Shown one piece after another: positions 19,330 through 31,600 of a DNA stretch of 64,000 nucleotides. Source of the stretch: Pleurodeles waltl (Eukaryota > Chordata > Amphibia > Caudata > Salamandridae); contig NC_090439.1 of assembly GCF_031143425.1 (NCBI RefSeq), positions 354,634,027 through 354,698,026 on the forward strand, written 5' to 3'. Made by a program: the position numbers and the translations under genes. How positions within the stretch are numbered: the stretch's first letter is position 1; the number at the start of each line of letters is the position of its first letter. The notes below the pieces were generated by a model. That model did not search any database. It was not told the origin of the DNA and saw only the letters and a program-made list of their open reading frames with translations.

Positions 19330-22300
19330 ATTAAAGGTATCCCTTCCTACTACTAACGTGTTTGACAAGAAAAACAAACAGAATCCAATGTTCACATTCA
19401 GCTTACATTTTAAGATGCACTACAATTGCTGCAAGCATTAAACCTATGGAACACATCGATGTCAACCAGAGTTTTCAAGATCAATACCTTGATTAAATGT
19501 CTCTCTCTGAAATAGGATAAAGCAAACCTGGCTAAGAGGGCTCATGCATGGAAAGTTATTAGGTCTCTCAAACCTCAGTGATACCTTCAGCAGGGGAATG
19601 CGTATCAAACAAAGGTAAAATTCGTGCAACACCGACTAGGTGCTCAACCAACGTTGGATTTAAACCCCTTTTGGCTAAAAACGACAGATGTACCGGACTG
19701 TAGATTGTGATGCGTGGGAAAAGAGACAATGATCCGTGTCATCCATATGCCCTGTTATGTTGCCTGAGGAAACCAGCTCTCATTGCAGCACTCAGTCCTG
19801 AGTACACCCGCTTAAATGTGTGTGTTACACATGCAAGAATAAAGGCCCTCGTGGAGCAGAATAAACTTTTGAACAGATGAGATTGTGAATGCAAAGCCAA
19901 AGTACGTATTACTTCCGGCCATTTGACCCTTTATCGTTTACCTGTGTCTGATAATTGGGACAGACTCCAGTTGGGACTATATTCTGAGAAACCGTATAGA
20001 CAAGAACTGCCACTTTTGCATATTTCGAAACATTTAGCTCTAAACCCATGCCTGAAAACCGAGATCAAACTCTAGCTGGGGCCATATTTCAAGAGGTGGT
20101 ATAGCCAAGCACTGCCACTTAGGCACATCTTGCATACATTTTGACAACCTGCGAATGCAATGGCTTTAATTAACTATGCACTACTGCAATAAAATCTGAA
20201 ATAAATTGACATGGAGGTAAGTTACTTTTGGGAGCAGACCCTACAGAACACTACATATCTGTTTTCAGGGATGTATCCAACCCACTGGCATTTAGCTGGC
20301 ATTTAGCAATGCCAAGTATCAGCCTTAAGAAGAGACAGGAAGCAGGAAATTGGCTGCCATCATCATCGTCATCAGACAAAACTTCAGGCATTGCAATGTA
20401 GTCAGGCATGGTCTATTGTTTGCTAATATTGTTGGTGTGATCTAGGGCCAGGTTAGTATTGCTCCTTGTGCCTTGCTTTTTCTGCCAGCATCCGAGCCTC
20501 CCTCATATATCACATTATATTGGCTTTGAGTTTTTTACGGTTGTACCTTGTGAGGAATGTGCACCAGTGTTGGTGGCACCAATGCTGGTGTTGCTGTCAG
20601 TGCCAATGGAGAGACCACTTGCAAGGGGATTGTCATTGGGGTGATGCCATCTGGTACAAGAGGTGTGCCATGGGAAGGCTTATGAGATCGAGTGGCTTAG
20701 AGGGCAAATCCGCTGGTGCTATCCCTAATGGAGCCTGAAGTGGTCCCTTGGGGACCAGAGGCACACCAGAGAGGGCTGCTACATTCCTGAAAAATGCCAT
20801 CATAGCATGTAGGAACTGTGACGGTCGGCGCCTTGCGTTGAAAAGAAAGGGTAGGCCAGAATAGACGCCAACACCAGTCTAGAAACCGGGATAAGCAAAA
20901 CTAGTACCGAGGAGGGCCTGGAGCCAGTGGACCTGCTAGTGGAGGTTCCTTAGATGGAGTGATGTTGACAAACTCGAGTTCAGAGAACACTGGGGAGACG
21001 TACCTCAAGCGACATCGAGGTGAATTGCCATTTCTTCTACTCTTTTTTATGCTTTCTATGCTCCTTTGATGCTTTGGAGGATGGAGAAGAAATCAAATTT
21101 GAGACCGACCCTGACTGGTGCCAGGTGAGACACTCTTCCCACACCCTATGCCTTTTAAACATAATTTTGAGTCATGCTTCAGCCTGCGTGGAACGGAGTG
21201 AAAAAAAGGGAACTGGCAGCAGTACTCAAGGGTGGTGATATATATTGCTCCAATGAACGCACACCTGTCAAGCCCCCAACGCTGAACTAGAGCCAGCGTC
21301 ACATAATGATAAGGGAAAACTTTCCAGTTCCAGTCTGAAACCTGTTGATGTTCAAATGGCGAGGAATCTCCAGGGAGAAGAGGATATCAGAATATACATT
21401 CACTAGTTCCCCAGCTCCATCTATTAGCAGAAATACTAGTTTTTCTACCACTCCATTTCAGCCAAATTGTAACATTATCTGGGTATTGTGCAATGAGGTG
21501 CAATTTTAGAATTTAAATGATGAGTAACCTTTGACACAACCGTTCTTTAAAGGGGCTCTCACCTCCAATACAGGAAACATCAGTCAGAACTGCTGAAATT
21601 GCATTGTCTTTGGTCACTACTGTGTGCCATAAAGGGAGTGGCTATTACAACCCATGAAATATCAAATGCTTTAAAGGTCAAATAGATCCAGAGAGGGCAC
21701 ATTTTAAGAAGTGATGAGGAAGATATTGACTATTGGCAATAATGATAAAAGGTTAGAAATCTGGGCATTTCCTCTAGGTTCCTCTCCCTCGCCTATTCCT
21801 TATTTATGAAGTATACTAACGGACAGGCATGAACTGTGGTGGTCCAAAAACCTACAGCAGAACAACAAATACCACACACCATGACACACTGTGTGTACAA
21901 ACTGGGAATGAACCTAAGGAAACCAGAATAACCCCTGTTCCATGTTCTATTCACTGAAGCTCAACAGAGCCGCGCAAAGCAAATGCAGAACCTCAAGTAG
22001 CCCCACACAATCATAGACCACAGCCCACTAAATTGTAAACCCCCCGTGGAGCTACTCAAACTCACAATATGTAGAGGAAAATCAAACTAGAAATAAGCAA
22101 GAGCAAATATTCAATCTTGCCACTGATAGATATCACTGATGTTTAGTGTATCCATTCTATAGAAACCCATAATATTAATTAATTAGTCAAAGTCTCAAAA
22201 GAACAAGAACTGCACAGATATACCAGAAGCGCTCTTGATTGTGCCTTTGGAAAGGCTGAATAGGACACACAAATACAGCAGGGAAAATAAACATGTAAGC

Positions 22301-22830
22301 CTCACAAACAGTCTTCTCTGCATGAAAATCCACTAGTTAGCCAGACCGAGCCCACAACTAAAATAAAGCACCATCCTTGGTCACAAGTTAACAGTGAAGA
22401 AGTAGAGATATCCTGCATAAGAATTGGCAGTTCTGTTAGGACACAAAGGTGAAGAATATTATTTTTACTCTTGTATTTACAAATGATAGCAGTCAAAACA
22501 AAAACAATATCATCCTAGTCTGAGCTATGACGAAAGGACTACAAAGCATATGAATCAAGACCATATATCAGCAGCTAGGTAGTTGATATTCTAACCATTT
22601 GACATGCCCAATCTGGCCTCTCGTCACAACGAAACACCACAGATCCTTCCTTCATAGGTAAACTTCAAGAACATTCAATGTGTCCATCCAGTCCCACATA
22701 TATTCTGAAACAGAGGTCCCTTAACCTTTGTCATCATGTAGAGGTCCTTAAGAAGTAGATAGGGGAGAGAAAACCAGACTTCACAATCCAAAAAACAGAG
22801 TTATAGACCAAACAGGGATAGTGACCTTCA
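19330..22830. other. No gene or element recognised
   Basis: About 3.5 kb of mixed-composition DNA with only short, unconvincing open frames. The right terminus of the virus must lie shortly after 19320, but no inverted copy at the left was found to fix it. No protein family, RNA gene or clear repeat boundary is seen. Confidence 0.5.
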
Positions 22831-22837
22831 AGCCAGT

Positions 22838-23560
22838 GCAAAAAGAAGAGATGTTGGATGAAATGCTGGACAATATCAAACATTCACCCTCCCCGTCCAC
22901 GATCTGGGCCTAAATCCATTGTTTTCTGCTTGCCACACCATTCCAGTACCATAGGCAAATCATTCTTGACCCTGCTCCCCATGGAACAGTCCAGTCCTAA
23001 CTGCCAGGCAGGTTCTCCCTGGACCAGAAACAAGCATCCCGGGACCGATTTCAGGTTATCACCCCTCAAATCACCTCTCATAAGTCAGGTTAGCTTGAAT
23101 CCAGTGGCATAGTGAGCACAGGACCCCTGTCTGGCAATACCCTTCCCACTTAGGGTGACAAATGCAGAGAAAACAGATGATAAATGGAATGCTGATCAAT
23201 GTCAAACATTTGCCCCCAGTCATAGATCTGGGCCTAAATCCATTGTTTCTTTGCTCGCCACGTCATTCCAGTTTGAACCCAGCCATATGCAAATTGGTCT
23301 TGACCCTGCCCCCCATAAGAACAGTCCAGCCTAAACTGCCAGGCCAAGTCCTTCCTGGATGGGAAACAAGCATGCTGGGACCGGATTCGGGGTATCACAG
23401 CTCATCAGCCAGTCTAGCTTGAATCCAGTGGCATAGCGAGTACGGGACCAACGTCTGAGCATATCCTACCCACTCGGGGAGACAAATGCAAAAAGAACAG
23501 ACGTTGGACGGAATACTGAACAATGTCATATATTCACCACCCACGCCAGTCATTATGACA
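22838..23560. repeat. Tandem repeat, unit about 325 bp, two full copies and part of a third
   Basis: The stretch starting AAAAAGAAGAGATGTTGGATG (about 22840) recurs in diverged form at about 23166 and 23490. Inside each unit ATCTGGGCCTAAATCCATTG, GAACAGTCCAG, GCCAGGC, AAACAAGCAT and TAGCTTGAATCCAGTGGCAT recur in the same order. No coding potential is conserved between the copies. It has the look of a dispersed salamander satellite. Confidence 0.85.
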
Positions 23561-24339
23561 AGGCAACCCCACAAGACACCATTCAGGTTTTGCGACCCAA
23601 CCACATGCAGACAGACCCCAATGCTCATCAGTCAGACTTCACCACCCACCAACCAGACAGACCTAGCTCTCTTTCAAAGAGACCCTGTCCCCTATCAGCC
23701 AGACTTTACCTTCCAGCAAAAAGATATCACTATACACCAGAGATGCTCCAGAATACACCTGTCAGTTATCACAACACACCATCCAGCCGATGAATACACC
23801 ACCCTGGCCAATGGACACAACAACCAAGCATCAAACTCACCTGCAAGTCTCTCAACATAAAAGACAGTCCTTGGAGCACACTAGACAGGCACTGGAACCC
23901 ACACCAGGATCTTTCGCCCACCACCCACACCTAAGAACTAACAGCCAGTCCAGCCTCAGCAGAGACAATGGATACAGGACTTTGAACAAATGAGCCAGCT
24001 CCCCAAACATACCAGGTACACCTCAGAAGACACAAATTAGACCGCTGCTTTCCCCAGACAGATTACACAACTCAGCATCCATATCTCACCACTCAGAAGC
24101 TAGATATCGCTTCAGAAAGATTTCACAACTCATCATCCATTTCTCACTTAGAAGTCAGACCTTGCTTCAACCAGGCTTTCAGACACATGACTCAGGTCTG
24201 GGAAACTATGGCCATATCTTGCCACCCACAAGCGAGGTCTCTGGGAACAACAGTGCAGACTCAGGACACATCATCACCAGAGAAGCAGGTGAGTATATCA
24301 GCCAGGCCTCTTAACACATCAGGCATGCCACAGAATCAA
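23561..24339. other. No gene recognised; CA-rich, A/C-biased DNA
   Basis: Strand-asymmetric DNA rich in C and A with many CACC, CAGAC and ACCA words. Several open frames exist only because of the composition. The last part may be the 5' portion of the plus-strand non-LTR element, which becomes recognisable at about 24340. Confidence 0.4.
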
Positions 24340-24464
24340 AAACCCTCTTTGTCAAAAACCAGGGAACAATAATAAACCTCCTGGCTCTGAGTCTGACTCT
24401 CAACAGAACAAAGGCAACAGGGACCACATTATATATGTGCTTTGTTGAGTTTAAAGCAGCTTTT
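24340..24464 (+). pseudogene. Non-LTR retrotransposon RT, upstream fragment up to motif A
   Basis: On the plus strand the frame reads FVKNQGTIINLLALS and then LYMCFVEFKAAF, the beginning of a reverse transcriptase with motif A. The frame stops inside motif A at the L1 insertion. The sequel (DCVSRSNVW) is at 41574. The last 15 bases, 24450-24464, are the left copy of the target duplication. The clade is not assigned. Confidence 0.75.
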
Positions 24465-25014
24465 TTTTTGAAAATTTATTTTTATTGACATTTTTGTACA
24501 ACACAATTAACATGCCCATGAGAGTGATACATTAGGCTACCCACTGCAGTCCGTGCCCCCTCCTAGCGCCTCCCCATCCGAGGTAAGCCTTACATTTTCT
24601 GGAGAGAGCACACAAATTTAACGCAACAGTGTCACCCTACAAATGGTGAGTACATCCCTCTATTTCAGTAGTTGAAACAAATACAAACCAACTTTAAACA
24701 CACAACAAATAATGCATCCCTGAATAGGTCTGAATTAACTAATAGAAGTCAGTGGTTGCGGACTCCCCTCTCTAAGCCAGAGGGGGCCCTATCAAGTCCA
24801 TTCAATGAATCTAAGCATCTGGTTCTTATATATGGAAGAGGTGCAATGTTCTGAGCAGGGGACAACATGTAGTAAGGGGTAAACCCCTAGAGAGAAACCT
24901 GACCAGGGGGTCCCAGATACAATCAAAACATCTGCGCGAACCCTCCCCTTTATCAACCAGACGCTCCATGGCGAGGCTCTTCCACAGCCTGGTGAACCAC
25001 AGGGCTATAGGGGG
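24465..25014 (-). mobile_element. L1-like element, 3' end
   Basis: This is the 3' tail of the minus-strand L1-like element whose body lies at 36105-41558. On the minus strand it ends in a short poly(A) (plus-strand T run, 24465-24469), directly next to the duplication TTTAAAGCAGCTTTT (24450-24464, repeated at 41559-41573). It is cut at 25014 by the LTR retrotransposon. No coding region was recognised in this part; it is probably the 3' UTR. Confidence 0.8.
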
Positions 25015-27704
25015 TGTAGGAAGTTGGCTCTGTATGTGCTATTTCAAAGTAAGGAATAGCATGCACAGAGTCCAAGGGTTCCCCTTAGAGGTAAAATAGT
25101 GGTAAAAAGAGATAATACTAATGCTCTATTTTGTGGTAGTGTGGTCGAGCAGTAGGCTTATCCAAGGAGTAGTGTTAAGCATTTGTTGTACATACACATA
25201 GACAATAAATGAGGTACACACACTCAGAGACAAATCCAGCCAATAGGTTTTGTTATAGAAAAATATATTTTCTTAGTTTATTTTAAGAACCACAGGTTCA
25301 AATTTAACATGTAATATCTTGTTTGAAAGGTATTGCAGGTAAGTACATTAGGAACTTTGAATCATTTCAATTGCATGTATACTTTTCAAGTTATTCACAA
25401 ATAGCTATTTCAAAAGTGGACACTTAGTGCAATTTTCACAGTTCCTGGGGGAGGTAAGTTTTTGTTAGTTTTACCAGGTAAGTAAGACACTTACAGGGTT
25501 CAGTTCTTGGTCCAAGGTAGCCCACCGTTGGGGGTTCAGAGCAACCCCAAAGTTACCACACCAGCAGCTCAGGGCCGGTCAGGTGCAGAGTTCAAAGTGG
25601 TGCCCAAAACGCATAGGCTTCAATGGAGAGAAGGGGGTGCCCCGGTTCCGGTCTGCTTGCAGGTAAGTACCCGCGTCTTCGGAGGGCAGACCAGGGGGGT
25701 TTTGTAGGGCACCGGGGGGGACACAAGCCCACACAGAAATTTCACCCTCAGCGGCGCGGGGGCGGCCGGGTGCAGTGTTAGAACAAGCGTCGGGTTCGCA
25801 ATGGAAGTCAATGAGAGATCAAGGGATCTCTTCAGCGCTGCAGGCAGGCAAGGGGGGGCTTCCTCGGGGAAACCTCCACTTGGGCAAGGGAGAGGGACTC
25901 CTGGGGGTCACTTCTTCAGTGAAAGTCCGGTCCTTCAGGTCCTGGGGGCTGCGGGTGCAGGGTCTTTTCCAGGCGTCGGGACTTAGGTTTCAGAGAGTCG
26001 CGGTCAGGGGAAGCCTCGGGATTCCCTCTGCAGGCGGCGCTGTGGGGGCTCAGGGGGGACAGGTTTTGGTACTCACAGTCGTAGAGTAGTCCGGGGGTCC
26101 TCCCTGAGGTGTTGGTTCTCCACCAGCCGAGTCGGGGTCGCCGGGTGCAGTGTTGCAAGTCTCACGCTTCTTGCGGGGAGTTGCAGGGTTCTTTAAAGCT
26201 GCTTCTTGAAACAAAGTTGCAGTCTTTTTGGAGCAGGACCGCTGTCCTCGGGAGTTTCTTGTCGTCGTCGAAGCAGGGCAGTCCTCAGAGGATTCAGAGG
26301 TCGCTGGTCCCTTTGGAAGGCGTCGCTGGAGCAGAGTTCTTTGGAAGGCAGGAGACAGGCCGGTGAGTTTCTGGAGCCAAGGCAGTTGTTGTCTTCTGGT
26401 CTTCCTCTGCAGGGGTTTTCAGCTAGGCAGTCCTTCTTCTTGTTGTTGCAGGAATCTAATTTTCTAGGGTTCAGGGTAGCCCTTAAATACTAAATTTAAG
26501 CGCGTGTTTAGATCTGGGGGGTTAGTAGCCAATGGCTACTAGCCCTGAGGGTGGGTACACCCTCTTTGTGCCTCCTCCCAAGGGGAGGGGGTCACAATCC
26601 TAACCCTATTGGGGGAATCCTCCATCTGCAAGATGGAGGATTTCTAAAAGTTAGAGTCACCTCAGCTCAGGACACCTTAGGGGCTGTCCTGACTGGCCAG
26701 TGACTCCTCCTTGTTGCTTTCTTTGTTCCCTCCAGCCTTGCCGCCAAAAGTGGGGGCCGTGGCCGGAGGGGGCGGGCAACTCCACTAAGCTGGAGTGCCC
26801 TGCTGGGCTGTGACAAAGGGGTGAGCCTTTGAGGCTCACCGCCAGGTGTTACAGCTCCTGCCTGGGGGAGGTGTTAGCATCTCCACCCAGTGCAGGCTTT
26901 GTTACTGGCCTCAGAGTGACAAAGGCACTCTTCCCATGGGGCCAGCAACATGTCTCTAGTGTGGCAGGCTCCTGGAACTAGTCAGCCTACACAGACAGTC
27001 GGTTAAGTTTCAGGGGGCACCTCTAAGGTGCCCTCTGGGGTGTATTTTGCAATAAAATGTACACTGGCATTAGTGTGCATTTATTGTGCTGAGAAGTTTG
27101 ATACCAAACTTCCCAGTTTTCAGTGTAGCCATTATGGTGCTGTGGAGTTCGTGTTTGACAAACTCCCAGACCATATACTCTTATGGCTACCCTGCACTTA
27201 CAATGTCTAAGGTTTTGTTTAGACACTGTAGGGGTACCATGCTCATGCACTGGTACCCTCACCTATGGTATAGTGCACCCTGCCTTAGGACTGTAAGGCC
27301 TGCTAGAGGGGTGACTGACCTATACTTGCATAGGCAGTGAGAGGCTGGCATGGCACCCTGAGGGGAGTGCCATGTCGACGTACTCGTTTTGTTCTCACTA
27401 GCACACACAAGCTGGCAAGCAGTGTGTCTGTGCTGGGTGAGAGGTCTCCAGGGTGGCATAAGACATGCTGCAGCCCTTAGAGACCTTCCTTGGCATCAGG
27501 GCCCTTGGTACTAGGAGTACCAGTTACAAGGGACTTATCTGGATGCCAGGGTCTGCCAATTGTGGATACAAAAGTACAGGTTAGGGAAAGAACACTGGTG
27601 CTGGGGCCTGGTTAGCAGGCCTCAGCACACTTTCAATTGTAAACATAGCATCAGCAAAGGCAAAAAGTCAGGGGGCAACCATGCCAAGGAGGCATTTCCT
27701 TACA
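25015..27704 (-). repeat. 3' LTR of Gmr1-like element (2,690 bp)
   Basis: The plus strand begins TGTAGGAAGTTGG and ends TTTCCTTACA, so it has TG...CA ends in both orientations. It matches 33412-36099 almost base for base, with roughly 16 differences by eye. It is flanked on the outside by GGGGG (25010-25014), the 5-bp target duplication matched at 36100-36104. On the coding (minus) strand the inner edge at 27705-27716 provides a G-rich polypurine-like tract. The short open frames within it are shared by both LTRs and have no recognisable product. Confidence 0.95.
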
Positions 27705-27734
27705 CAACCCCCCCCCAAACGAAAGAGGATGAGA

Positions 27735-29594
27735 CTAACCTTTCCCAAGAGAGTCTTCATTTTCTAAGTGGAAGAACCTGGAAAGGCCATCTGCATTGGC
27801 ATGGGCAGTCCCAGGTCTGTGTTCCACTATAAAGTCCATTCCCTGTAGGGAGATGGACCACCTCAACAGTTTAGGATTTTCACCTTTCATTTGCATCAGC
27901 CATTTGAGAGGTCTGTGGTCAGTTTGAACTAGGAAGTGAGTCCCAAAGAGGTATGGTCTCAGCTTCTTCAGGGACCAAACCACAGCAAAGGCCTCCCTCT
28001 CAATGGCACTCCAACGCTGCTCCCTGGGGAGTAACCTCCTGCTAATGAAAGCAACAGGCTGGTCAAGGCCATCATCATTTGTTTGGGACAAAACTGCCCC
28101 TATCCCATGTTCAGAGGCATCTGTCTGCACAATGAACTGCTTAGAATAATCTGGAGCTTTTAGAACTGGTGCTGAGCACATTGCTCGTTTCAGGGTGTCA
28201 AAGGCCTGTTGGCATTCCACAGTCCAGTTCACTTTCTTGGGCATTTTCTTGGAGGTGAGTTCAGTGAGGGCTGTCACAATGGATCCATATCCCTTCACAA
28301 ACCTCCTGTAATACCCAATCAAGCCAAGGAATGCCCTGACTTGAGTCTGAGTTTTTGGAGCTACCCAGTCCAGAATAGTCTGGATCTTGGGTTGGAGTGG
28401 CTGAACTTGGCCTCCACCCACAAGGTGGCCCAAGTAAACCACAGTTCCCTGCCCTATCTGGCATTTGGATGCCTTGATAGAGAGGCCTGCAGATTGCAGA
28501 GCCTTCAAAACCTTCTTCAGGTGGACCAGGTGATCCTGCCAGGTGGAGCTAAAGACAGCAATATCATCAAGATAAGCTGTGCTAAAGGACTCCAAACCAG
28601 CAAGGACTTGATTCACCAACCTTTGGAAGGTGGCAGGGGCATTCTTTAAACCAAAGGGCATAACAGTAAACTGATAATGCCCATCAGGTGTGGAGAATGC
28701 TGTTTTCTCTTTTGCTCCAGGTGCCATTTTTATTTGCCAGTACCCTGCTGTCAAGTCAAAGGTACTTAAGAATTTGGCAGCACCTAATTTGTCTATGAGC
28801 TCATCAGCTCTAGGAATTGGATGAGCATCTGTCTTGGTGACAGAGTTGAGCCCTCTGTAGTCCACACAAAACCTCATCTCTTTCTTTCCATCTTTGGTGT
28901 GAGGTTTGGGGACTAAGACCACTGGGCTAGCCCAGGGGCTGTCAGAGCGCTCAATTACTCCCAATTCCAGCATCTTGTGGACTTCCACCTTGATGCTTTC
29001 CTTAACATGGTCAGACTGTCTAAAAATTTTGTTTTTGACAGGCATGCTGTCTCCTGTGTCCACATCATGGGTACACAGGTGTGTCTGACCAGGGGTTAGG
29101 GAGAAGAGTTCAGGAAACTGTTGTAGGACTCTCCTACAATCAGCTTGCTGTTGGCCAGAGAGGGTGTCTGAGTAGATCACTCCATCTACTGAGCCATCTT
29201 TTGGGTCTGATGACAGAAGATCAGGGAGAGGTTCACTCTCTGCCTCCTGATCCTCATCTGTTACCATCAACAGATTTACATCAGCCCTGTCATGGAAGAG
29301 CTTAAGGCGGTTCACATGGATCACCCTCTTGGGGCTCCTGCTTGTGCCCAGGTCCACCAGGTAGGTGACCTGACTCTTCCTTTCTAGCACTGGGTAAGGG
29401 CCACTCCATTTGTCCTGGAGTGCCCTGGGAGCCACAGGCTCCAGAACCCAGACTTTCTGCCCTGGTTGGAACTCAACCATTGCAGCCTTTTGGTCATACC
29501 AAAACTTCTGGAGCTGTTGGCTGGCCTCAAGGTTTTTGGTTGCCTTTTCCATGTACTCTGCCATTCTAGAGCGAAGGCCAAGTACATAGTCCAC
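27735..29594 (-). pseudogene. Gmr1-like Pol, C-terminal part: integrase tail, reverse transcriptase, RNase H
   Basis: About 620 codons in one frame. First comes the end of the integrase (FQPGQKVWVL ... HVNRLKLFHD). Next is reverse transcriptase with MRFCVDYRGLN, LSTFDLTAGYWQI, MPFGLKNAPATFQR and the catalytic YLDDIAVFS. RNase H follows with FIVQTDASEHGIGAVLSQ and later ADGLSRFF. The RT and RNase H are uninterrupted and catalytic residues are present. The 5' side is cut from the rest of integrase by the palindromic element at 29598-30227, and the frame is the same on the far side. RT lies downstream of integrase, the reverse of the usual Ty3/gypsy order. It is called a pseudogene because of the insertion. 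Confidence 0.92.
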
Positions 29595-29597
29595 TAT

Positions 29598-30227
29598 GGG
29601 GGTCATTCTGACCCTGGCGGCCGGTGGCCGCCAGGGCCACCGACCACGGGAGCACCGCCAACAGGCTGGCGGTGCTCCAACGAGCATTCTGACCGCGGCG
29701 GTTCAGCCGCGGTCAGAAGCGGAAAGTCAGCGGTCTCCCGCTGACTTTCCGCAGCTCGTTTGAATCCTCCATGGCTGCGGAGCGCGCTCCGCAGCCATGA
29801 GGATTCTGACCCCCCCTACCGCCATCCTGTTCATGGCGGGAAAGCCGCCATGAACAGGATGGCGGTAGGGGGGGTCGCGGGGCCCCTGGGGGCCCCTGCC
29901 GTGCCCATGCCAATGGCATGGGCACGGCAGGGGCCCCCGTAAGAGGGCCCCGCAAAGTATTTCAGTGTCTGCCTTGCAGACACTGAAATACGCGACGGGT
30001 GCCACTGCACCCGTCGCACCTTCCCACTCCGCCGGCTCGATTACGAGCCGGCATCCTCGTGGGAAGGGAGTTTTTCCCTGGGCTGGCGGGCGGTCTTTTG
30101 GAGACCGCCCGCCAGCCCAGGGAAAAACTCATAATACCCTCCGCGGTCTTCTGACCGCGGAGCGGTATAATGGGGGCGGAATTCTGGCGGGCGGCCTCCG
30201 CCGCCCGCCAGAATCAGAATCACCCCC
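29598..30227. mobile_element. GC-rich palindromic element, copy 1 (630 bp)
   Basis: Ends GGGGGTCATTCTGAC and its counterpart TCAGAATCACCCCC, flanked by TAT on both sides (29595-29597 and 30228-30230). The interior is a chain of perfect or near-perfect inverted repeats, such as GCGGTTCAGCCGC, GGATTC...GAATCC, CATCCTGTTCATGGCGG with its complement, GGGGCCCC, and CGACGGGTGCCACTGCACCC. No transposase is present. Copies 2 and 3 lie at 50466-51084 and about 42285-42812. Confidence 0.88.
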
Positions 30228-30230
30228 TAT

Positions 30231-31307
30231 GTCTTGTTTAGGCTCATGAAGAGGTCTCTCCCAGCCTTCTTTAACAAGAGCAAGTGGTCCCCTTACAGGG
30301 TGACCAAACAGAAGTTCAAAGGGTGAGAATCCTACTCCCTTCTGTGGCACCTCTCTGTAAGCAAAAAGCAGACATGGCAAGAGGACATCCCATCTCCTTT
30401 TGAGTTTTTCTGGGAGCCCCATGATCATGCCTTTTAATGTCTTGTTGAATCTTTCAACTAAGCCATTAGTTTGTGGATGGTATGGTGTAGTGAATTTGTA
30501 AGTCACTCCACACTCATTCCACATGTGTTTTAGGTATGCTGACATGAAGTTGGTACCTCTGTCAGATACCACCTCCTTAGGGAAACCCACTCTGGTAAAG
30601 ATACCAATGAGGGCCTTGGCTACTGCAGGGGCAGTAGTCGACCTAAGGGGAATAGCTTCAGGATACCTAGTAGCATGATCCACTACTACTAGGATGTACA
30701 TATTTCCTGAGGCTGTGGGAGGTTCCAGTGGACCAACTATGTCCACACCCACTCTTTCAAAGGGGACCCCCACCACTGGAAGTGGAATGAGGGGGGCCTT
30801 TGGGTTCCCACCTGTCTTACCACTGGATTGACAGGTGGGGCAGGAGAGGCAAAACTCCTTAACCTTCTGGGACATATTGGGCCAGTAGAAGTGGTTGACT
30901 AACCTCTCCCACGTCTTGGTTTGTCCCAAATGCCCAGCAAGGGGAATATCATGGGCTAAGGTCAGAATAAACTCTCTGAACGACTGAGGCACTACCACTC
31001 TCCTAGTGGCACCAGGTTTGGGGTCTCTGGCCTCAGTGTACAGGAGTCCATCTTCCCAGTAGACCCTATGTGTTCCATTTTTCTTGCCCTTGGACTCTTC
31101 AGCAGCTTGCTGCCTAAGGCCTTCAAGAGAGGGACAGGTTTCTTGTCCCTTACACAGCTCCTCCCTTGAGGGTCCCCCTGGGCCTAAGAGCTCAACCTGA
31201 TAAGGTTCAAGCTCCAAAGGCTCAGTTCCCTCAGAGGGCAGAACTTCTTCCTGAGAAGAGAGGTTCTCTTTTTCTGACTGTGTTGCAGTTGGTTTCCCAA
31301 CTGACTT
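30231..31307 (-). pseudogene. Gmr1-like integrase
   Basis: The minus-strand frame holds an HHCC-type region (HLGQTKTWERLVNHFYWPNM, then FCLSCPTCQ). The rve core follows, with its first Asp in VGVDIVGPLE, its second Asp in VVSDRGTNF and its Glu in GLVERFNKTL. It ends abruptly at the palindromic element (30227). A TGA at 31308-31310 separates it from the protease region in the same frame. The position, upstream of RT, is the hallmark of Gmr1-type Ty3/gypsy elements. Confidence 0.9.
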
Positions 31308-31600
31308 TCATTTTCTCTTGGTAGGCTGGGCCTTTCTTCCAGACTCAAGCTCTACTTTTTCACCCTGTGCCTTGCATTGTGCTCTTGTTTTTACACACAC
31401 CAGTTCAGGGATACCCAGCATGGCTGCATGGGTTTTTAGTTCTACCTCAGCCCATGCTGAGGACTCCAGGTCATTTCCAAGCAGACAGTCTACTGGGATG
31501 TTTGAGGAGACCACCACCTGTTTCAGGCCATTGACCCCTCCCCATTCTAAAGTTACCATTGCCATGGGATGTGCTTTAGTCTGATTGTCAGCGTTGGTGA
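31308..31600 (-). pseudogene. Gmr1-like protease, C-terminal part (frameshifted from Gag)
   Basis: Continues the aspartic protease begun in the Gag frame. It has the IPVDCLLGNDLE segment expected after the active site. A one-base shift near 31600 separates it from the DTGAS active-site part in the preceding frame, and a TGA at 31308 ends it. A programmed shift is possible in retroelements, but the site lies inside the protease fold, so a mutation is more likely. Confidence 0.7.

Noticed and set aside
25507..27340. Set of short frames in the left LTR, repeated at 33902-35735
   Set aside because: Identical in both LTRs because the LTRs are copies; no recognisable protein.
28209..28649. 146-codon plus-strand frame
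   Set aside because: Antisense shadow of the reverse transcriptase on the minus strand.
29727..30249. Overlapping frames in both directions in the GC-rich element, likewise at 50454-51120 and 42269-42840
   Set aside because: Palindromic DNA without stops because of GC richness; mirrored frames, no domain.
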